64,000 bases of DNA, from assembly GCF_005860765.1 (NCBI RefSeq), contig NZ_VCEI01000011.1, positions 186,001 through 250,000 on the forward strand, in the 5' to 3' direction. A program made the translations under genes and the position numbers. This stretch comes from Dyadobacter sediminis (GTDB lineage Bacteria; Bacteroidota; Bacteroidia; Cytophagales; Spirosomataceae). Numbering within the stretch: position 1 is the stretch's first letter; each line of letters opens with the position of its first letter. Shown one piece after another: positions 35,400 to 44,173 of the stretch. The notes under the pieces are model-generated. The model did not search any database. It worked only from the letters and a program-made list of their open reading frames with translations, and was not told the DNA's origin.

Positions 35400-37691
35400 T
35401 TAACGCTTTATTTTTTCTAATTCTGCCGCATTGACTTTTACCGGAAATTTTTCCTGAAGTCGTGAAACCCATTGTTTTTCCAGTTCTTTCTGATAATCAT
35501 TGATTACACTTCCTCTTGCTTCCATAAAGGTCTTTGGACGCGCAGGTTCTATTTTCTTGATATCAGCCCAGAAAAACATATTGTTGTCCTTGAAAGTTTG
35601 TTCTCCGGCCTGCCATTTCATTTTACTTAAAAGCGGATTGTCCTGCGTGAAATACCCGTCACGAATCATAACGGCATCCGGCGTTTCCGAATTATAAACT
35701 TTCTCCACATCTTTCCGCGACTGGCTGTAGAACTGAAAGCTCACTCTTCTATTACGCTCCGGTTCGGCACTTTGACGAAAAGAGCCGTAATCTTTTTCAA
35801 TAATCCGCAGAATGGGAATATTTCTGCCATTAAGGTAACCGATTACATTCCTGATTCTGGCCGCCGAGGCCATTTCGGTTTCTTCCGCAGACCGGTAACC
35901 GGCAATTTCCACAATGTAGTCCGGATTTTTTTCCATGATAATATAAACGTCCGTCAGTGCTTCCAGCTGTTCATTGCTGATCTCGGTTCCATTCACCGGA
36001 AACAGTATTTCCCTTGACTTTCTTTCCAGCTTGTAAGGACTTTGGGCCAATGTTCTTCGTATTGAATTGACAGTCTGAGTGTCTTTTGCAGAAATGATGG
36101 TACCCACAGCACGTTCCGGAAACTTGTATTTATCCTTAAAGCGTTCATAATAATTTACCTGTCCAGCAGAATCGGAAAGGGAACGCTGCCATACATTTTC
36201 TTCCATTATCTGCGAAAGCAACACACCTTCACGGATTTCGGTCATCAGGCTTCGGAATTCTGGATTGGATTCTTCCAGATGATCTTTCTCGTAATCAACA
36301 AGGCTTTCTGCAAGATACTCGTTATAATAACGGCGGAATACGACAGCTGGCGACGCATCTTTCGGCTTTGGCTGCTGTTTTCTTTTTACGTAATCCAGAA
36401 ATGAAAGTGCATGATACGTATTCTGTTCAATTCTGAAAATGATGCTTTGGGACCAATCCGTTGAAACAGGTCTGATGTAATCCCATTTTCCGGTCAGGAT
36501 TGTGCTGTCGCCCAAAACCGAAACTGCATTCCATTGGTCGGCAAATTCTTCCACTGCATACTTGTCCTTCAACCTTTTAACATTGGCGAGTTCAAGCACT
36601 TTACCGCGCGAATCCGTGATAACCTTTTTTCTCAGTGTTGGAGCCATTTCACTCAGCGGCTCAAGGTTCTTTTTCTCGATCAATCTGAGAATATGCCAGC
36701 CATACATGGTCAAGACAGGCTTTGAATATGCATTGACTTTATTGAGTCCGAACGCAGCCTCTTCAATTTCGGGAGCCATCTGGCCGGTTCCGAACAGCGG
36801 CAGCAAGCCGCCGTTTCTTCTGGATTGCCGATCGTCCGAGTAATTTTCCACCACCAAATCCCAGTCTGCACCGTTCTGAAGCTGCGTATAGGCCTCATCG
36901 ATACGGGCTTTTGCGGATTCTTTCTGAGCCTGTGTTCCGGCGGTATCCAGCTGCACCATCAGGTGTGCAACCTGTACCGTGCCGCGGCTTGTGCGCTTGT
37001 CCGTGACCTTGATGATATGATACCCGGCCTTTGTGCGTACGGGCTGGGAGATTTTACCCGTCTGTACATTATAAGCAGCTGTCTCCAGCGGGTATACGAT
37101 CTGGAAGGCCGTAAAATAGCCAAGGTCTCCCTTGGTTCTCGGCGCAGCAGGATCTTTGGAAAACCTGGCCGCCATGTCTCCGAAATCCGAACCTTCTTCC
37201 AGTCTTCCCCGCAAGGTAACGGCTGCACGGTATGCTTCCAGCGTATCTTCCGGAGAAGCGTCTTCTGTAACCGGAATCAGAATGTGCGAAGCTCTTACTT
37301 CCTGTTTAAGCCGGTTATACGCCTCATTCACCAGTTTTTCAACAAGTTCCTTATCAACAAGGTGGTTTTTGGCCAGCTGTTCTCTATAGGAATTCACTTC
37401 CTCGCGGTAATCCAGCGTGGTGTCTCTGCCTTCCTGTATTGCCTGTAAAACTTTAATTTTCTGATCCGTATATAGTGCTGCGTATTCCTGCGGTGTAAGT
37501 TCACGGGAAGAATCCGATGCAAATTTGTTCTTGTCATATGATTCCTGATATTCTTCCAGTGAGAATTTCTGATTCCCGATCTCAATCAATGCTGGCGTTT
37601 CTGTAATTACCGGCGGTGGCGGTGCAGAAGTTTTGCAGGAACTGACTGTAAGTATGGCAAGCAAAGAAATATTTAAAGCGTATTGAGACAT
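35400..37691 (-). CDS. Parvulin-type peptidyl-prolyl isomerase lipoprotein with OmpA-like domain
   Basis: The start at ATG 37691 (763 residues) puts a lipobox (LTVSSC, Cys19) at the end of a hydrophobic leader, so this is an envelope lipoprotein. Two parvulin domains follow (about 133-231 with ASHILIP and GYHIIKV; about 239-340 with VAHLMVQL and YGWHILRL), then a helical region. Residues about 570-657 look like an OmpA-like peptidoglycan-binding fold (EIAGYRSAEET, RIRNVIGYLNGRNI, AEPERNRRVSFQFY). The protein ends with a PpiD/SurA-like helical tail. The OmpA-like call is by pattern recognition. It is probably first in an operon with the SurA-like and MoxR genes. Confidence 0.88.
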   Translation of the reverse strand: MSQYALNISLLAILTVSSCKTSAPPPPVITETPALIEIGNQKFSLEEYQESYDKNKFASDSSRELTPQEYAALYTDQKIKVLQAIQEGRDTTLDYREEVNSYREQLAKNHLVDKELVEKLVNEAYNRLKQEVRASHILIPVTEDASPEDTLEAYRAAVTLRGRLEEGSDFGDMAARFSKDPAAPRTKGDLGYFTAFQIVYPLETAAYNVQTGKISQPVRTKAGYHIIKVTDKRTSRGTVQVAHLMVQLDTAGTQAQKESAKARIDEAYTQLQNGADWDLVVENYSDDRQSRRNGGLLPLFGTGQMAPEIEEAAFGLNKVNAYSKPVLTMYGWHILRLIEKKNLEPLSEMAPTLRKKVITDSRGKVLELANVKRLKDKYAVEEFADQWNAVSVLGDSTILTGKWDYIRPVSTDWSQSIIFRIEQNTYHALSFLDYVKRKQQPKPKDASPAVVFRRYYNEYLAESLVDYEKDHLEESNPEFRSLMTEIREGVLLSQIMEENVWQRSLSDSAGQVNYYERFKDKYKFPERAVGTIISAKDTQTVNSIRRTLAQSPYKLERKSREILFPVNGTEISNEQLEALTDVYIIMEKNPDYIVEIAGYRSAEETEMASAARIRNVIGYLNGRNIPILRIIEKDYGSFRQSAEPERNRRVSFQFYSQSRKDVEKVYNSETPDAVMIRDGYFTQDNPLLSKMKWQAGEQTFKDNNMFFWADIKKIEPARPKTFMEARGSVINDYQKELEKQWVSRLQEKFPVKVNAAELEKIKR

Positions 37692-37769
37692 ATCTGTATA
37701 ATTCAAAACAAAAAAGCTTCCGGAGCTGACCTAGTTTAACATAAAATGCTCCGATATATTGTATGGCAG

Positions 37770-37777
37770 CAAAGTTA
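37770..37777 (-). promoter_or_regulatory. -7 element TAACTTTG before the parvulin operon
   Basis: An exact minus-strand TAnnTTTG match about 80 bp upstream of the lipoprotein start codon. No convincing TTG is present at -33 distance. Confidence 0.45.
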
Positions 37778-38036
37778 GGCGCTTTCGCATCAGTTAAAAA
37801 TTAAACAGGCAGGTATGTATGTATCCAGTCCAAATTCCCCACTTTTGTAAAACTACTATGGTATTTGTACCCCACATAGTGTGACTGTTCTGCTACAAAG
37901 TATATCTTCAATCCAGGAATTGTACTTAGTGGGGAAATACTATTTTAATTCGTGAAATATGACAATAATACAAGTTTGGGGCATAATTTTTATACTGAAA
38001 TGCGAAGCTCGTATTAAGCTTAAAACCTTCAGAATC
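37778..38036. other. Divergent intergenic region with three CCCCAC/GTGGGG motifs
   Basis: Together with 37692-37777 this is a 345-bp gap without a believable ORF. It contains CCCCAC at 37837-37842, CCCCAC again within an imperfect inverted repeat (GTATTTGTACCCCAC near 37860-37874 against GTGGGGAAATAC near 37930-37941), and a small hairpin ACTATG...CATAGT around the second copy. The dyads could be operators for the parvulin operon or the DUF2383-like gene. Confidence 0.35.
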
Positions 38037-38519
38037 ATGGAAAATGTTAAGGGAGAAGAATTGATTATGATGATCAAGGCATTGTGGAATGAACAGAAAA
38101 ATCGTGAAATCCTTTACCTTGAAGCACTCAGAAAAGATGTTAACGGATCGTTCCGCAGGGTTTTAAGCCAGGGTCATGTCAGTGCCGTTTTGTTCCAGCG
38201 TGAAATAGGCTGGATCTATGATTATTTCAAATGTTTTCTAAATGATAAGGAACTTGATGAAAAAATTTCCGGATCATCCCGGCAGGCTGTCAGGATTCTT
38301 GAAGAGGCAGAACATCAGGAAGATATAGCAAGATGCCTGAAAAAAAACGAGGCGACCACGTTACAGCTCTACAAATCATTACGCGGTTATATGGACAAGG
38401 ATTCAGAAGCCAGAAAAGTGCTGGATGAACACCTTGCACGAATTTCCGAGTTTTACGAAACATTGCGTAAACTTGAAATAGGCAATCGGAAAATGATCAG
38501 TTATACGGTCGCGGCGTAG
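38037..38519 (+). CDS. DUF2383-like four-helix-bundle protein
   Basis: The start at ATG 38037 (160 residues) is preferred over the longer frame from 37959. The protein is almost wholly helical and has the spacing of PA2169/DUF2383 ferritin-like bundles: NREILYLEALRKDV, RRVLSQGHVSAVLFQRE, EAEHQEDIARCLKKNEATTL and a final helix. These small cytosolic proteins are linked to stress in several bacteria, but their chemistry is unknown. The metal ligands of true ferritins are not obvious. It is convergent with a VOC protein gene, 12 bp away. Confidence 0.65.
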   Translation: MENVKGEELIMMIKALWNEQKNREILYLEALRKDVNGSFRRVLSQGHVSAVLFQREIGWIYDYFKCFLNDKELDEKISGSSRQAVRILEEAEHQEDIARCLKKNEATTLQLYKSLRGYMDKDSEARKVLDEHLARISEFYETLRKLEIGNRKMISYTVAA

Positions 38520-38531
38520 TTCTGCCATGAA

Positions 38532-38921
38532 TCAGATTTGATACAGTTCAATGGGTAAATCGTCCGGATCAGCAAAAAAGGTGAATTTTTTTCCTGTAAA
38601 CTCATCAATCCGGACGTCCTCCAAAATAATTCCTTTAAATTTGAAATAGGTAATTGCAGCTTCAATATCTTCCACCTGAAAAGCAATATGCCTCAATCCG
38701 CATGCCTCCGGCCGTGAAGTACGTTTCGGAGGTTCTGGAAAAGAGAACAATTCAATACAATATTGTCCGTTCAGCGACAAGTCCAGCTTGTACGAATCCC
38801 GTGCTTCGCGGTATACTTCCCGGTCTATTTCAAAACCCAGAATTTGGGTGTAAAAGTGCTTCGACTTTTTATAGTCGGAGCAGATAATGGCAATATGATG
38901 AACCGATTTTAAAAATTGCAT
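38532..38921 (-). CDS. VOC (glyoxalase/bleomycin resistance) family protein
   Basis: A 129-residue protein of the vicinal-oxygen-chelate superfamily with two beta-alpha-beta-beta-beta units. Metal-ligand positions are visible: His in VHHIAI, Glu in YCIELFSF, His in GLRHIAFQV, and Glu in LPIELYQ. It resembles YaeR/SMU1112c-type VOC proteins, whose substrate is unknown. It lies 42 bp downstream of the HGSNAT-like acyltransferase gene on the same strand and could be co-transcribed. Confidence 0.88.
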   Translation of the reverse strand: MQFLKSVHHIAIICSDYKKSKHFYTQILGFEIDREVYREARDSYKLDLSLNGQYCIELFSFPEPPKRTSRPEACGLRHIAFQVEDIEAAITYFKFKGIILEDVRIDEFTGKKFTFFADPDDLPIELYQI

Positions 38922-38963
38922 AAGTTTCAGTAAGTGGCTTTTTGTAATTCCGTAGCGTTGCGG

Positions 38964-40154
38964 TCAGATCCGGATAAATAACTTTTTCTTGTACATCCAG
39001 TATAAAATCCACCATTCGATCAGTAAAATGATGGCGCCGCTGACCAGTGAACGCAGGCCTTCTCCGAAAATCAGGTCATAATGCTGGCTGATGTGAATCC
39101 GGAAAGACTGATCAATAAAACTGTCAATCGTATGGGCAAGAATATAGGCTGCTATCGAATTGGTTCCAATGACAATCAGTGGAAAGAATACGGATTTGTT
39201 TTGTTTGATATCCACCAGAAAATAAAAAACTGCAAGCAGTAAAAAGCACCATCCGCCGCTGAATAACGTCCACGCAGGGGTCCAGATTCTTTTAACAATC
39301 GGATTGATACCTGAAAGATTAAGCGCTACGGACACAACAAAAAGAACGGCGGAAGTAATGACAAGCCGTTTGATCAGCCATTGGGAAGAAGGCGCGGATT
39401 TCAGCCATTTTCCTGCAATAAGTCCCAGAATCATAGTTCCTAATGTCGGAATGAAGCTTAATGTGCTGTAACCGCCTCCATTGAAATGGAACGGCTTCTC
39501 GCGCGGGAAAAGGTTCAGAAACCATCGGTCAAATGCCCAGGCCAGGTTGGTATTATTGTTCCAGTGCGCTGCAAATCCTTTCAGGTTATGTTCCCAGTCT
39601 GCCGTAATACCTGTTTCCGACCAGTCGAAGTAGGGGCCGGGCAAAGGATACAGTGCAAATGCCAGTCCGTATAAAAACAGGATAACGGCCAATGCGCTCC
39701 ATTGTATACGCTGTGTACTGAAGCCCAGTGCAAAAAGAATCGGGTAACCCAGTCCGATCTGTGTAAGCGTGTCTTCAAAGGTAAAATTCGTTTGTGATGC
39801 ATGCATGGACCGCAGAAATATGCCCAGCAGAACAAGAATGAGCGAACGGCGCAACGTCTGCAGCCACATAACGCTATTGCTTTCATTCCGGCTTACCCGG
39901 CCAGCCATGGAATAAGGCAGCGCAACTCCGACCAGAAAGGAAAATGACGGCTGGATCAGATCATGAAGGGAACATCCGACCCAGGGAACATGGCTTTGCT
40001 GAAAATCCAGGAACGCCCAGAACCAACTTTCCGGAAATGATTCGGCGACCTGACTGAACCGTAAAACTTCTGCCATCATTAAAAACATGACAAATCCACG
40101 ATAGGCATCGATGGACGTAATGCGTTGTGGCGCAGGCGACAGGAAATCTTTCAA
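38964..40154 (-). CDS. HGSNAT-like membrane acyltransferase (DUF5009)
   Basis: A 396-residue polytopic membrane protein with about 10 helices. The N-terminal RITSIDAYRGFVMFLMMAEV is typical of the DUF5009/heparan-alpha-glucosaminide N-acetyltransferase family, which moves acetyl groups from cytosolic acetyl-CoA to a sugar on the other side of the membrane. The loop LHDLIQPSFSFLVGVALPYS is also conserved in this group; the active His of the human enzyme may correspond to the His in GCSLHDLI. In Bacteroidota it probably modifies glycans or glycosides, which is inference. It sits after the terminator 40241-40274. Confidence 0.85.
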   Translation of the reverse strand: MKDFLSPAPQRITSIDAYRGFVMFLMMAEVLRFSQVAESFPESWFWAFLDFQQSHVPWVGCSLHDLIQPSFSFLVGVALPYSMAGRVSRNESNSVMWLQTLRRSLILVLLGIFLRSMHASQTNFTFEDTLTQIGLGYPILFALGFSTQRIQWSALAVILFLYGLAFALYPLPGPYFDWSETGITADWEHNLKGFAAHWNNNTNLAWAFDRWFLNLFPREKPFHFNGGGYSTLSFIPTLGTMILGLIAGKWLKSAPSSQWLIKRLVITSAVLFVVSVALNLSGINPIVKRIWTPAWTLFSGGWCFLLLAVFYFLVDIKQNKSVFFPLIVIGTNSIAAYILAHTIDSFIDQSFRIHISQHYDLIFGEGLRSLVSGAIILLIEWWILYWMYKKKLFIRI

Positions 40155-40240
40155 AATGGTTGCAGGGTTAAATACAGTATGCTGCCGTGCGGATAGAACC
40201 AGTTTTGCACAGCCATTAAGGGTTATTATGGATATAAAGA

Positions 40241-40274
40241 AAAAACCCCGCCGGATTTACCCGGCGGGGTTTTT
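40241..40274 (-). terminator. Intrinsic terminator after the GMC oxidoreductase
   Basis: AAAAACCCCGCCGG (40241-40254) pairs perfectly with CCGGCGGGGTTTTT (40261-40274) around a 6-nt loop. A-rich sequence on the left gives a T run on the minus strand. Confidence 0.9.
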
Positions 40275-40332
40275 GTTTGTTGAAAATATGTTCAGAAGTT
40301 CACAAAACGGCTTTAACTGCTTCACCGGATCG

Positions 40333-42051
40333 TTAAACATTCATTTTCTTTAGTTCCTTTACAGCATGGTCAGCAGCGCGGGCGGTCATGGCCATATAAG
40401 TCAATGACGGATTGACGCAGGAAGCGGAAGTCATGAAAGAACCGTCCGTTACGTACACGTTTTCAGCACCCCAAACCTGATTGTGTTTGTTCAATACTGA
40501 AGTTTTTGCATCATTTCCCATACGTGCAGTACCCATTTCATGGATACCGATCCCCGGATGCTTCGACTCGTCGTTGTAAGGTGTAACATTTTTCAAACCT
40601 GCCGCTTCCAGCATTTCGGCGGCGTCGTTCATCATGTCCACGCGCATTTTCTTTTCATTGTCGCCGTAAGCAGCATCAAAAACTACAAGCGGCAATCCCC
40701 ATTTGTCTTTTTTGGTCGGGTGTAGTGTAAAACGGTTTTTCTCGTCCGCAATCATTTCCCCGAATCCGCCAATGTTCATGCTCCATGCGCCGGGTTCGGA
40801 AATTTTCTTCTTGAATTCAGCACCGAAGCCTTCTATGCCGGCTCCACCGGACCAGCTGTCACGGCTGGCTCCGCCCTGATAACCGAATCCGCGGATGTAA
40901 TCGCGTTTGTCGGTTCCCCAGTTGCGGTATCGCGGAATGTAAATGCCATTGGCACGTCTTCCGAAATAGTACTTGTCCTCGTACCCTTCTATATCGCCCC
41001 GTGCACCAACGGCAAGGTGATGATCCATAATGTTACGTCCAAGCTGATCGCTTTCATTGCCGAGGCCGTTAGGAAAACGTTTGGATGTGGAATTCATCAT
41101 CAGCGATGCCGTTGCAATTGCAGATGCATTCAGGAATATGATTTTTGCGTAGTACTCCTTGGTTTCCAGTGTATTCTGATTGATAACACGAACGCCAGTA
41201 GCTTTACCGGCTTTGTCATCGTAAATAACTTCGGAGACAATGGAATCCGGAATCAGCGTCAGGTTTCCGGTTTTCTGTGCTGCCGGAAGCGTAGCCGACT
41301 GCGTGCTGAAATAAGCACCATACGGACATCCGCGCATACACATGTTACGAAACTGGCACGCAGCACGTCCGAGTTCGGTATGGAAATCCTTGGGCTGGGT
41401 CAAATGGGCAGCCCGTCCCATAATGACATGGCGTCCGGCAAATTTCTTTTCCACTTCACCTTTAACATGTTTTTCCACACAGTTCATCTGCATCGGCGGC
41501 AGATATTGTCCGTCGGGAAGCACATCAAGGCCGTCCCTTGCTCCGCTGATCCCTGCGAATTTTTCAACGTAATCGTACCAAGGAGCAATGTCGTTGTACC
41601 GGATCGGCCAGTCGATGGCGATGCCGTCTTTTGCATTTGCTTCAAAATCCGCCGGATTGAGGCGGTAACTCTGACGTCCCCACAGAAGAGAACGGCCACC
41701 CACATGATAGGCCCGGATCCAGTCGAACTTGCGGGTTTCATCATAAGGGTTTTCCTTGTCATTTTCAAAAAGGTAACGGTGTTCCTCATTCGCAGTATAA
41801 CCGGTTCGGATATTGGCCCAGTATTCCTCTTTTGCCACGGTGGTGACACGTCCCCGGTGTTCGAATTCCCATGGCGCAAGCGTAGCGGTTTTATAATCCG
41901 TTATATGCTTGATATCGCGCCCTCTTTCCAGCATGACTACTTTAAGGCCTTTCTCTGTCAATTCTTTGGCAGCCCAGCCGCCGCTTATTCCGGAGCCGAC
42001 AACAATGGCATCATAAGTTGCCTGTTTTGCAGCTTTCAAATTTAAATTCAT
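40333..42051 (-). CDS. GMC family oxidoreductase, glucoside 3-dehydrogenase-like catalytic subunit
   Basis: A 572-residue FAD enzyme. The N-terminal dinucleotide fold is AIVVGSGISGGWAAKEL; the catalytic His lies in GIHEMGTARMG and the second active-site Asn in CVNPSLTYMAM. A Cys-x5-Cys-x3-Cys motif (Cys232, Cys238, Cys242 in CQFRNMCMRGC) resembles the 3Fe-4S site of FAD glucose dehydrogenase and glucoside 3-dehydrogenase subunits. The adjacent small gene encodes the matching subunit-3-like protein, as in LacA/LacC pairs that oxidise C3 of glucosides. There is no signal peptide, so export would rely on the Tat-bearing partner. No cytochrome c subunit is visible. Confidence 0.85.
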   Translation of the reverse strand: MNLNLKAAKQATYDAIVVGSGISGGWAAKELTEKGLKVVMLERGRDIKHITDYKTATLAPWEFEHRGRVTTVAKEEYWANIRTGYTANEEHRYLFENDKENPYDETRKFDWIRAYHVGGRSLLWGRQSYRLNPADFEANAKDGIAIDWPIRYNDIAPWYDYVEKFAGISGARDGLDVLPDGQYLPPMQMNCVEKHVKGEVEKKFAGRHVIMGRAAHLTQPKDFHTELGRAACQFRNMCMRGCPYGAYFSTQSATLPAAQKTGNLTLIPDSIVSEVIYDDKAGKATGVRVINQNTLETKEYYAKIIFLNASAIATASLMMNSTSKRFPNGLGNESDQLGRNIMDHHLAVGARGDIEGYEDKYYFGRRANGIYIPRYRNWGTDKRDYIRGFGYQGGASRDSWSGGAGIEGFGAEFKKKISEPGAWSMNIGGFGEMIADEKNRFTLHPTKKDKWGLPLVVFDAAYGDNEKKMRVDMMNDAAEMLEAAGLKNVTPYNDESKHPGIGIHEMGTARMGNDAKTSVLNKHNQVWGAENVYVTDGSFMTSASCVNPSLTYMAMTARAADHAVKELKKMNV

Positions 42052-42156
42052 ATTGAATATATTTCAATTTTAAGGAGTTATGCCTAAACGTACCCGAAAT
42101 TCACACAGACAGCCATTGTACCAGCTGCACCGAATTTCTTTGCGTTTATGCGTCAA

Positions 42157-42756
42157 TTACATTGCCCAGGCTTTTTGTCCCGGTTTCAAGTCGATGCATC
42201 CGTCGTAGCGGCCCGGAACGGCCACGTATTCCAGTGCCTGCGTAGCACCGGCTTCTGAGGTAAAATATCCCAGAAGGGTCAGTTCTTTTACCAGCTGGAA
42301 AAACGGAACGCCGGCATCTGTATATTCCTTACCTGCTTCCGTATACTTTTTCTTTTCTTCGCCTGCCTTTGCAGATTCCGTTCGGGCGGCAGTTTCCATT
42401 TCCTTAAGAATCTTAGTCTGTTCGGCAGGAGATGCTTTCATGAAATCCCTTTTTTCCAATTCTTTCATACCCTCGTTAAAGCTCGACTGATCTTTTTCCG
42501 CATAGCAGTCTTTCAGCATTTTTTCAATGAATTCGCCCACTTTTGCGTCTTTTGCACCGGGTGTATCCGTTTTTGGAATGATTATTTCGGCAACTTCCGA
42601 AACCAAGGCCTGTCTGTCCTGTGAAAAGGGAAACGAAATACCGGTTGAAGTTTCATTTGCCGATTTACAGCCTTCCAGAAAAGCAAGCATAGTAGGAGCG
42701 GAGAGGGCTCCGCCCATTAAGAGCGCCACACGACTGATGGCTTCGCGTCTTTTCAT
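42157..42756 (-). CDS. Gluconate 2-dehydrogenase subunit 3 family protein (LacC-like)
   Basis: A 199-residue partner protein. The N-terminus (MKRREAISRVALLMGGAL) has an Arg-Arg pair and a hydrophobic run like a Tat signal, followed by a cysteine (LEGC) that could also be a lipobox-type site. The body, VSEVAEIIIPKTDTPGAKDA, GEFIEKMLKD and the C-terminal LTLLGYFTSEAGATQAL, is the standard subunit-3 fold, which binds the GMC dehydrogenase and carries it through the Tat system. It lies 105 bp upstream of the GMC gene on the same strand, so they form a two-gene unit. Confidence 0.9.
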   Translation of the reverse strand: MKRREAISRVALLMGGALSAPTMLAFLEGCKSANETSTGISFPFSQDRQALVSEVAEIIIPKTDTPGAKDAKVGEFIEKMLKDCYAEKDQSSFNEGMKELEKRDFMKASPAEQTKILKEMETAARTESAKAGEEKKKYTEAGKEYTDAGVPFFQLVKELTLLGYFTSEAGATQALEYVAVPGRYDGCIDLKPGQKAWAM

Positions 42757-42994
42757 TATATGTAATTAAATATAGGTTAACAATCCTGAGTGTAAAAATA
42801 CATTCGATTAATGCAATTTTTAATAATCCGGCTAATTTAGGAAAATTTCTCTGTTTTAATCCTGTTAGAATGATTCTATATAATGAATTACAGATCTATT
42901 TTCCTGTCGTTCAGCAAACTGGAAAGAAATTAAATTTGCATTAATGTGAAGGTCACGTTTATTTATTATTCCTCTGAAATGATGTAAAAACGTT

Positions 42995-44050
42995 TTATAG
43001 TACCATTAAATTGCAGCCGCGTATATCCGAATTGTCAAAACGGCCCATGACATAGAATGTGCCCGGATCATTCCCGAAACGGCCGAGATCCTGCGTCTCT
43101 ATAAACGAACAGCTATCCAGGTTGGCAAGGTCAATGACATTGATCCCGCCGGTTTTGGAACTGCCGAAATGATGATCTGAAATGGCAAAAGGATCGTTGA
43201 TGTCCCTCAGCAAAATACGCATGGAAAAACCCGGAACAAACAGTCCGGAGCCATGCGAATAACCTTGGGAAAGCAGTTCGGTCATGCCGTATTCCGAATG
43301 GATCTGATCAGTGTAAAACGAACGGGTAAGTAGGTCGTGCACTTCCTCGCGCAGCAGTTCCTGCCTGCGGCCTTTCATTCCGCCTGTATCCATGATCGTA
43401 AGGTTATTCATGTGCTTCATGAAAGACAGGTCTTCGTTGCTTTCCGCCAGGTTCAACAACGCAAATGTCACCCCGAGCAGCAAGATGTTTTTTCCATCGG
43501 GTTTGTCGGCCAGAAATCTTAGTTTATTCAGCATTTCATTTACATCATCGAGGTAAAAACCGGAATATTCCGATTGCGACGACTCAATAAAATGTTGCAT
43601 CATATACACCAGGGAAGAGTTGTTTCGTTCAAGGTAGGACGGCAGCAATGCAAGAATGTGAAAGTGCTTCAGGTCGCCATAATGTTCCTGAAAAATGCGT
43701 GTGGAAACGTCTTTGTAAAGCGGAGCGTCAAACAAATGGTGGCTGCTTGTTTGCTGGCCCGTAGTGCCGCTGCTGTGAAACACTGCGGATGCAGCAGGCG
43801 GCATGCCGGTCTGAACCGTATGGTTCTTGAAAAATGGGATGGGCAGGAATGGGATTTCAGTTAACTTATGAATAGCATCGGGATTCACATGCAGGTAATG
43901 CAGATATTGATTGTATACAAGATTGTAATTCGCCTGATAACGGAATATTTTCAAGGCAAGCTGCTCGAAATCAGAAGCTTTAAGTTTTAAAATCTGATTC
44001 CTGAGTTCTTCCCTTATTTCGGTCTGAGAATTGTTGTTTTGAAGTTCCAA
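42995..44050 (-). CDS. LuxE-like acyl-protein synthetase
   Basis: I place the start at TTG 44050 (351 residues) because an earlier TTG at 44080 would overlap the -7 element at 44078-44085. The protein belongs to the LuxE/acyl-protein synthetase family: the adenylate-forming loop HSSGTTGQQTSSH, the MTELLSQGYSHG region, and a cysteine five residues from the C-terminus (Cys346 in RGCNLMVL), which in LuxE accepts the acyl chain as a thioester. It should activate a carboxylic acid with ATP and pass the acyl group on. There are no luxCDAB genes, acyl carrier protein or reductase nearby, so the acyl donor and acceptor are unknown. Confidence 0.85.
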   Translation of the reverse strand: MELQNNNSQTEIREELRNQILKLKASDFEQLALKIFRYQANYNLVYNQYLHYLHVNPDAIHKLTEIPFLPIPFFKNHTVQTGMPPAASAVFHSSGTTGQQTSSHHLFDAPLYKDVSTRIFQEHYGDLKHFHILALLPSYLERNNSSLVYMMQHFIESSQSEYSGFYLDDVNEMLNKLRFLADKPDGKNILLLGVTFALLNLAESNEDLSFMKHMNNLTIMDTGGMKGRRQELLREEVHDLLTRSFYTDQIHSEYGMTELLSQGYSHGSGLFVPGFSMRILLRDINDPFAISDHHFGSSKTGGINVIDLANLDSCSFIETQDLGRFGNDPGTFYVMGRFDNSDIRGCNLMVL

Positions 44051-44077
44051 TACTGTTACTTTCGTATAAATTAAGTA

Positions 44078-44131
44078 CAAAGTTAAAAGACTGAAATTCC
44101 AAATGCGAACAGTGTAATGAAAAACTGTTCG
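44078..44131 (-). promoter_or_regulatory. -7 element TAACTTTG and dyad in the luxE-like/lipoprotein divergent region
   Basis: An exact minus-strand TAnnTTTG match (44078-44085) lies about 28 bp upstream of TTG 44050. Further upstream CGAACAGT (44106-44113) pairs with ACTGTTCG (44124-44131), an 8-bp dyad with a 10-nt spacer placed between the two divergent genes; it could be an operator. Confidence 0.45.
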
Positions 44132-44173
44132 AAGTCGTTAAGATAAAAAGCTGTACATATAAATATCAGTAAA

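Noticed and set aside
42995..44050. Bioluminescence or quorum-sensing operon
   Set aside because: LuxE family homology alone is present; there are no luxAB, luxCD or luxI/R genes in the window.
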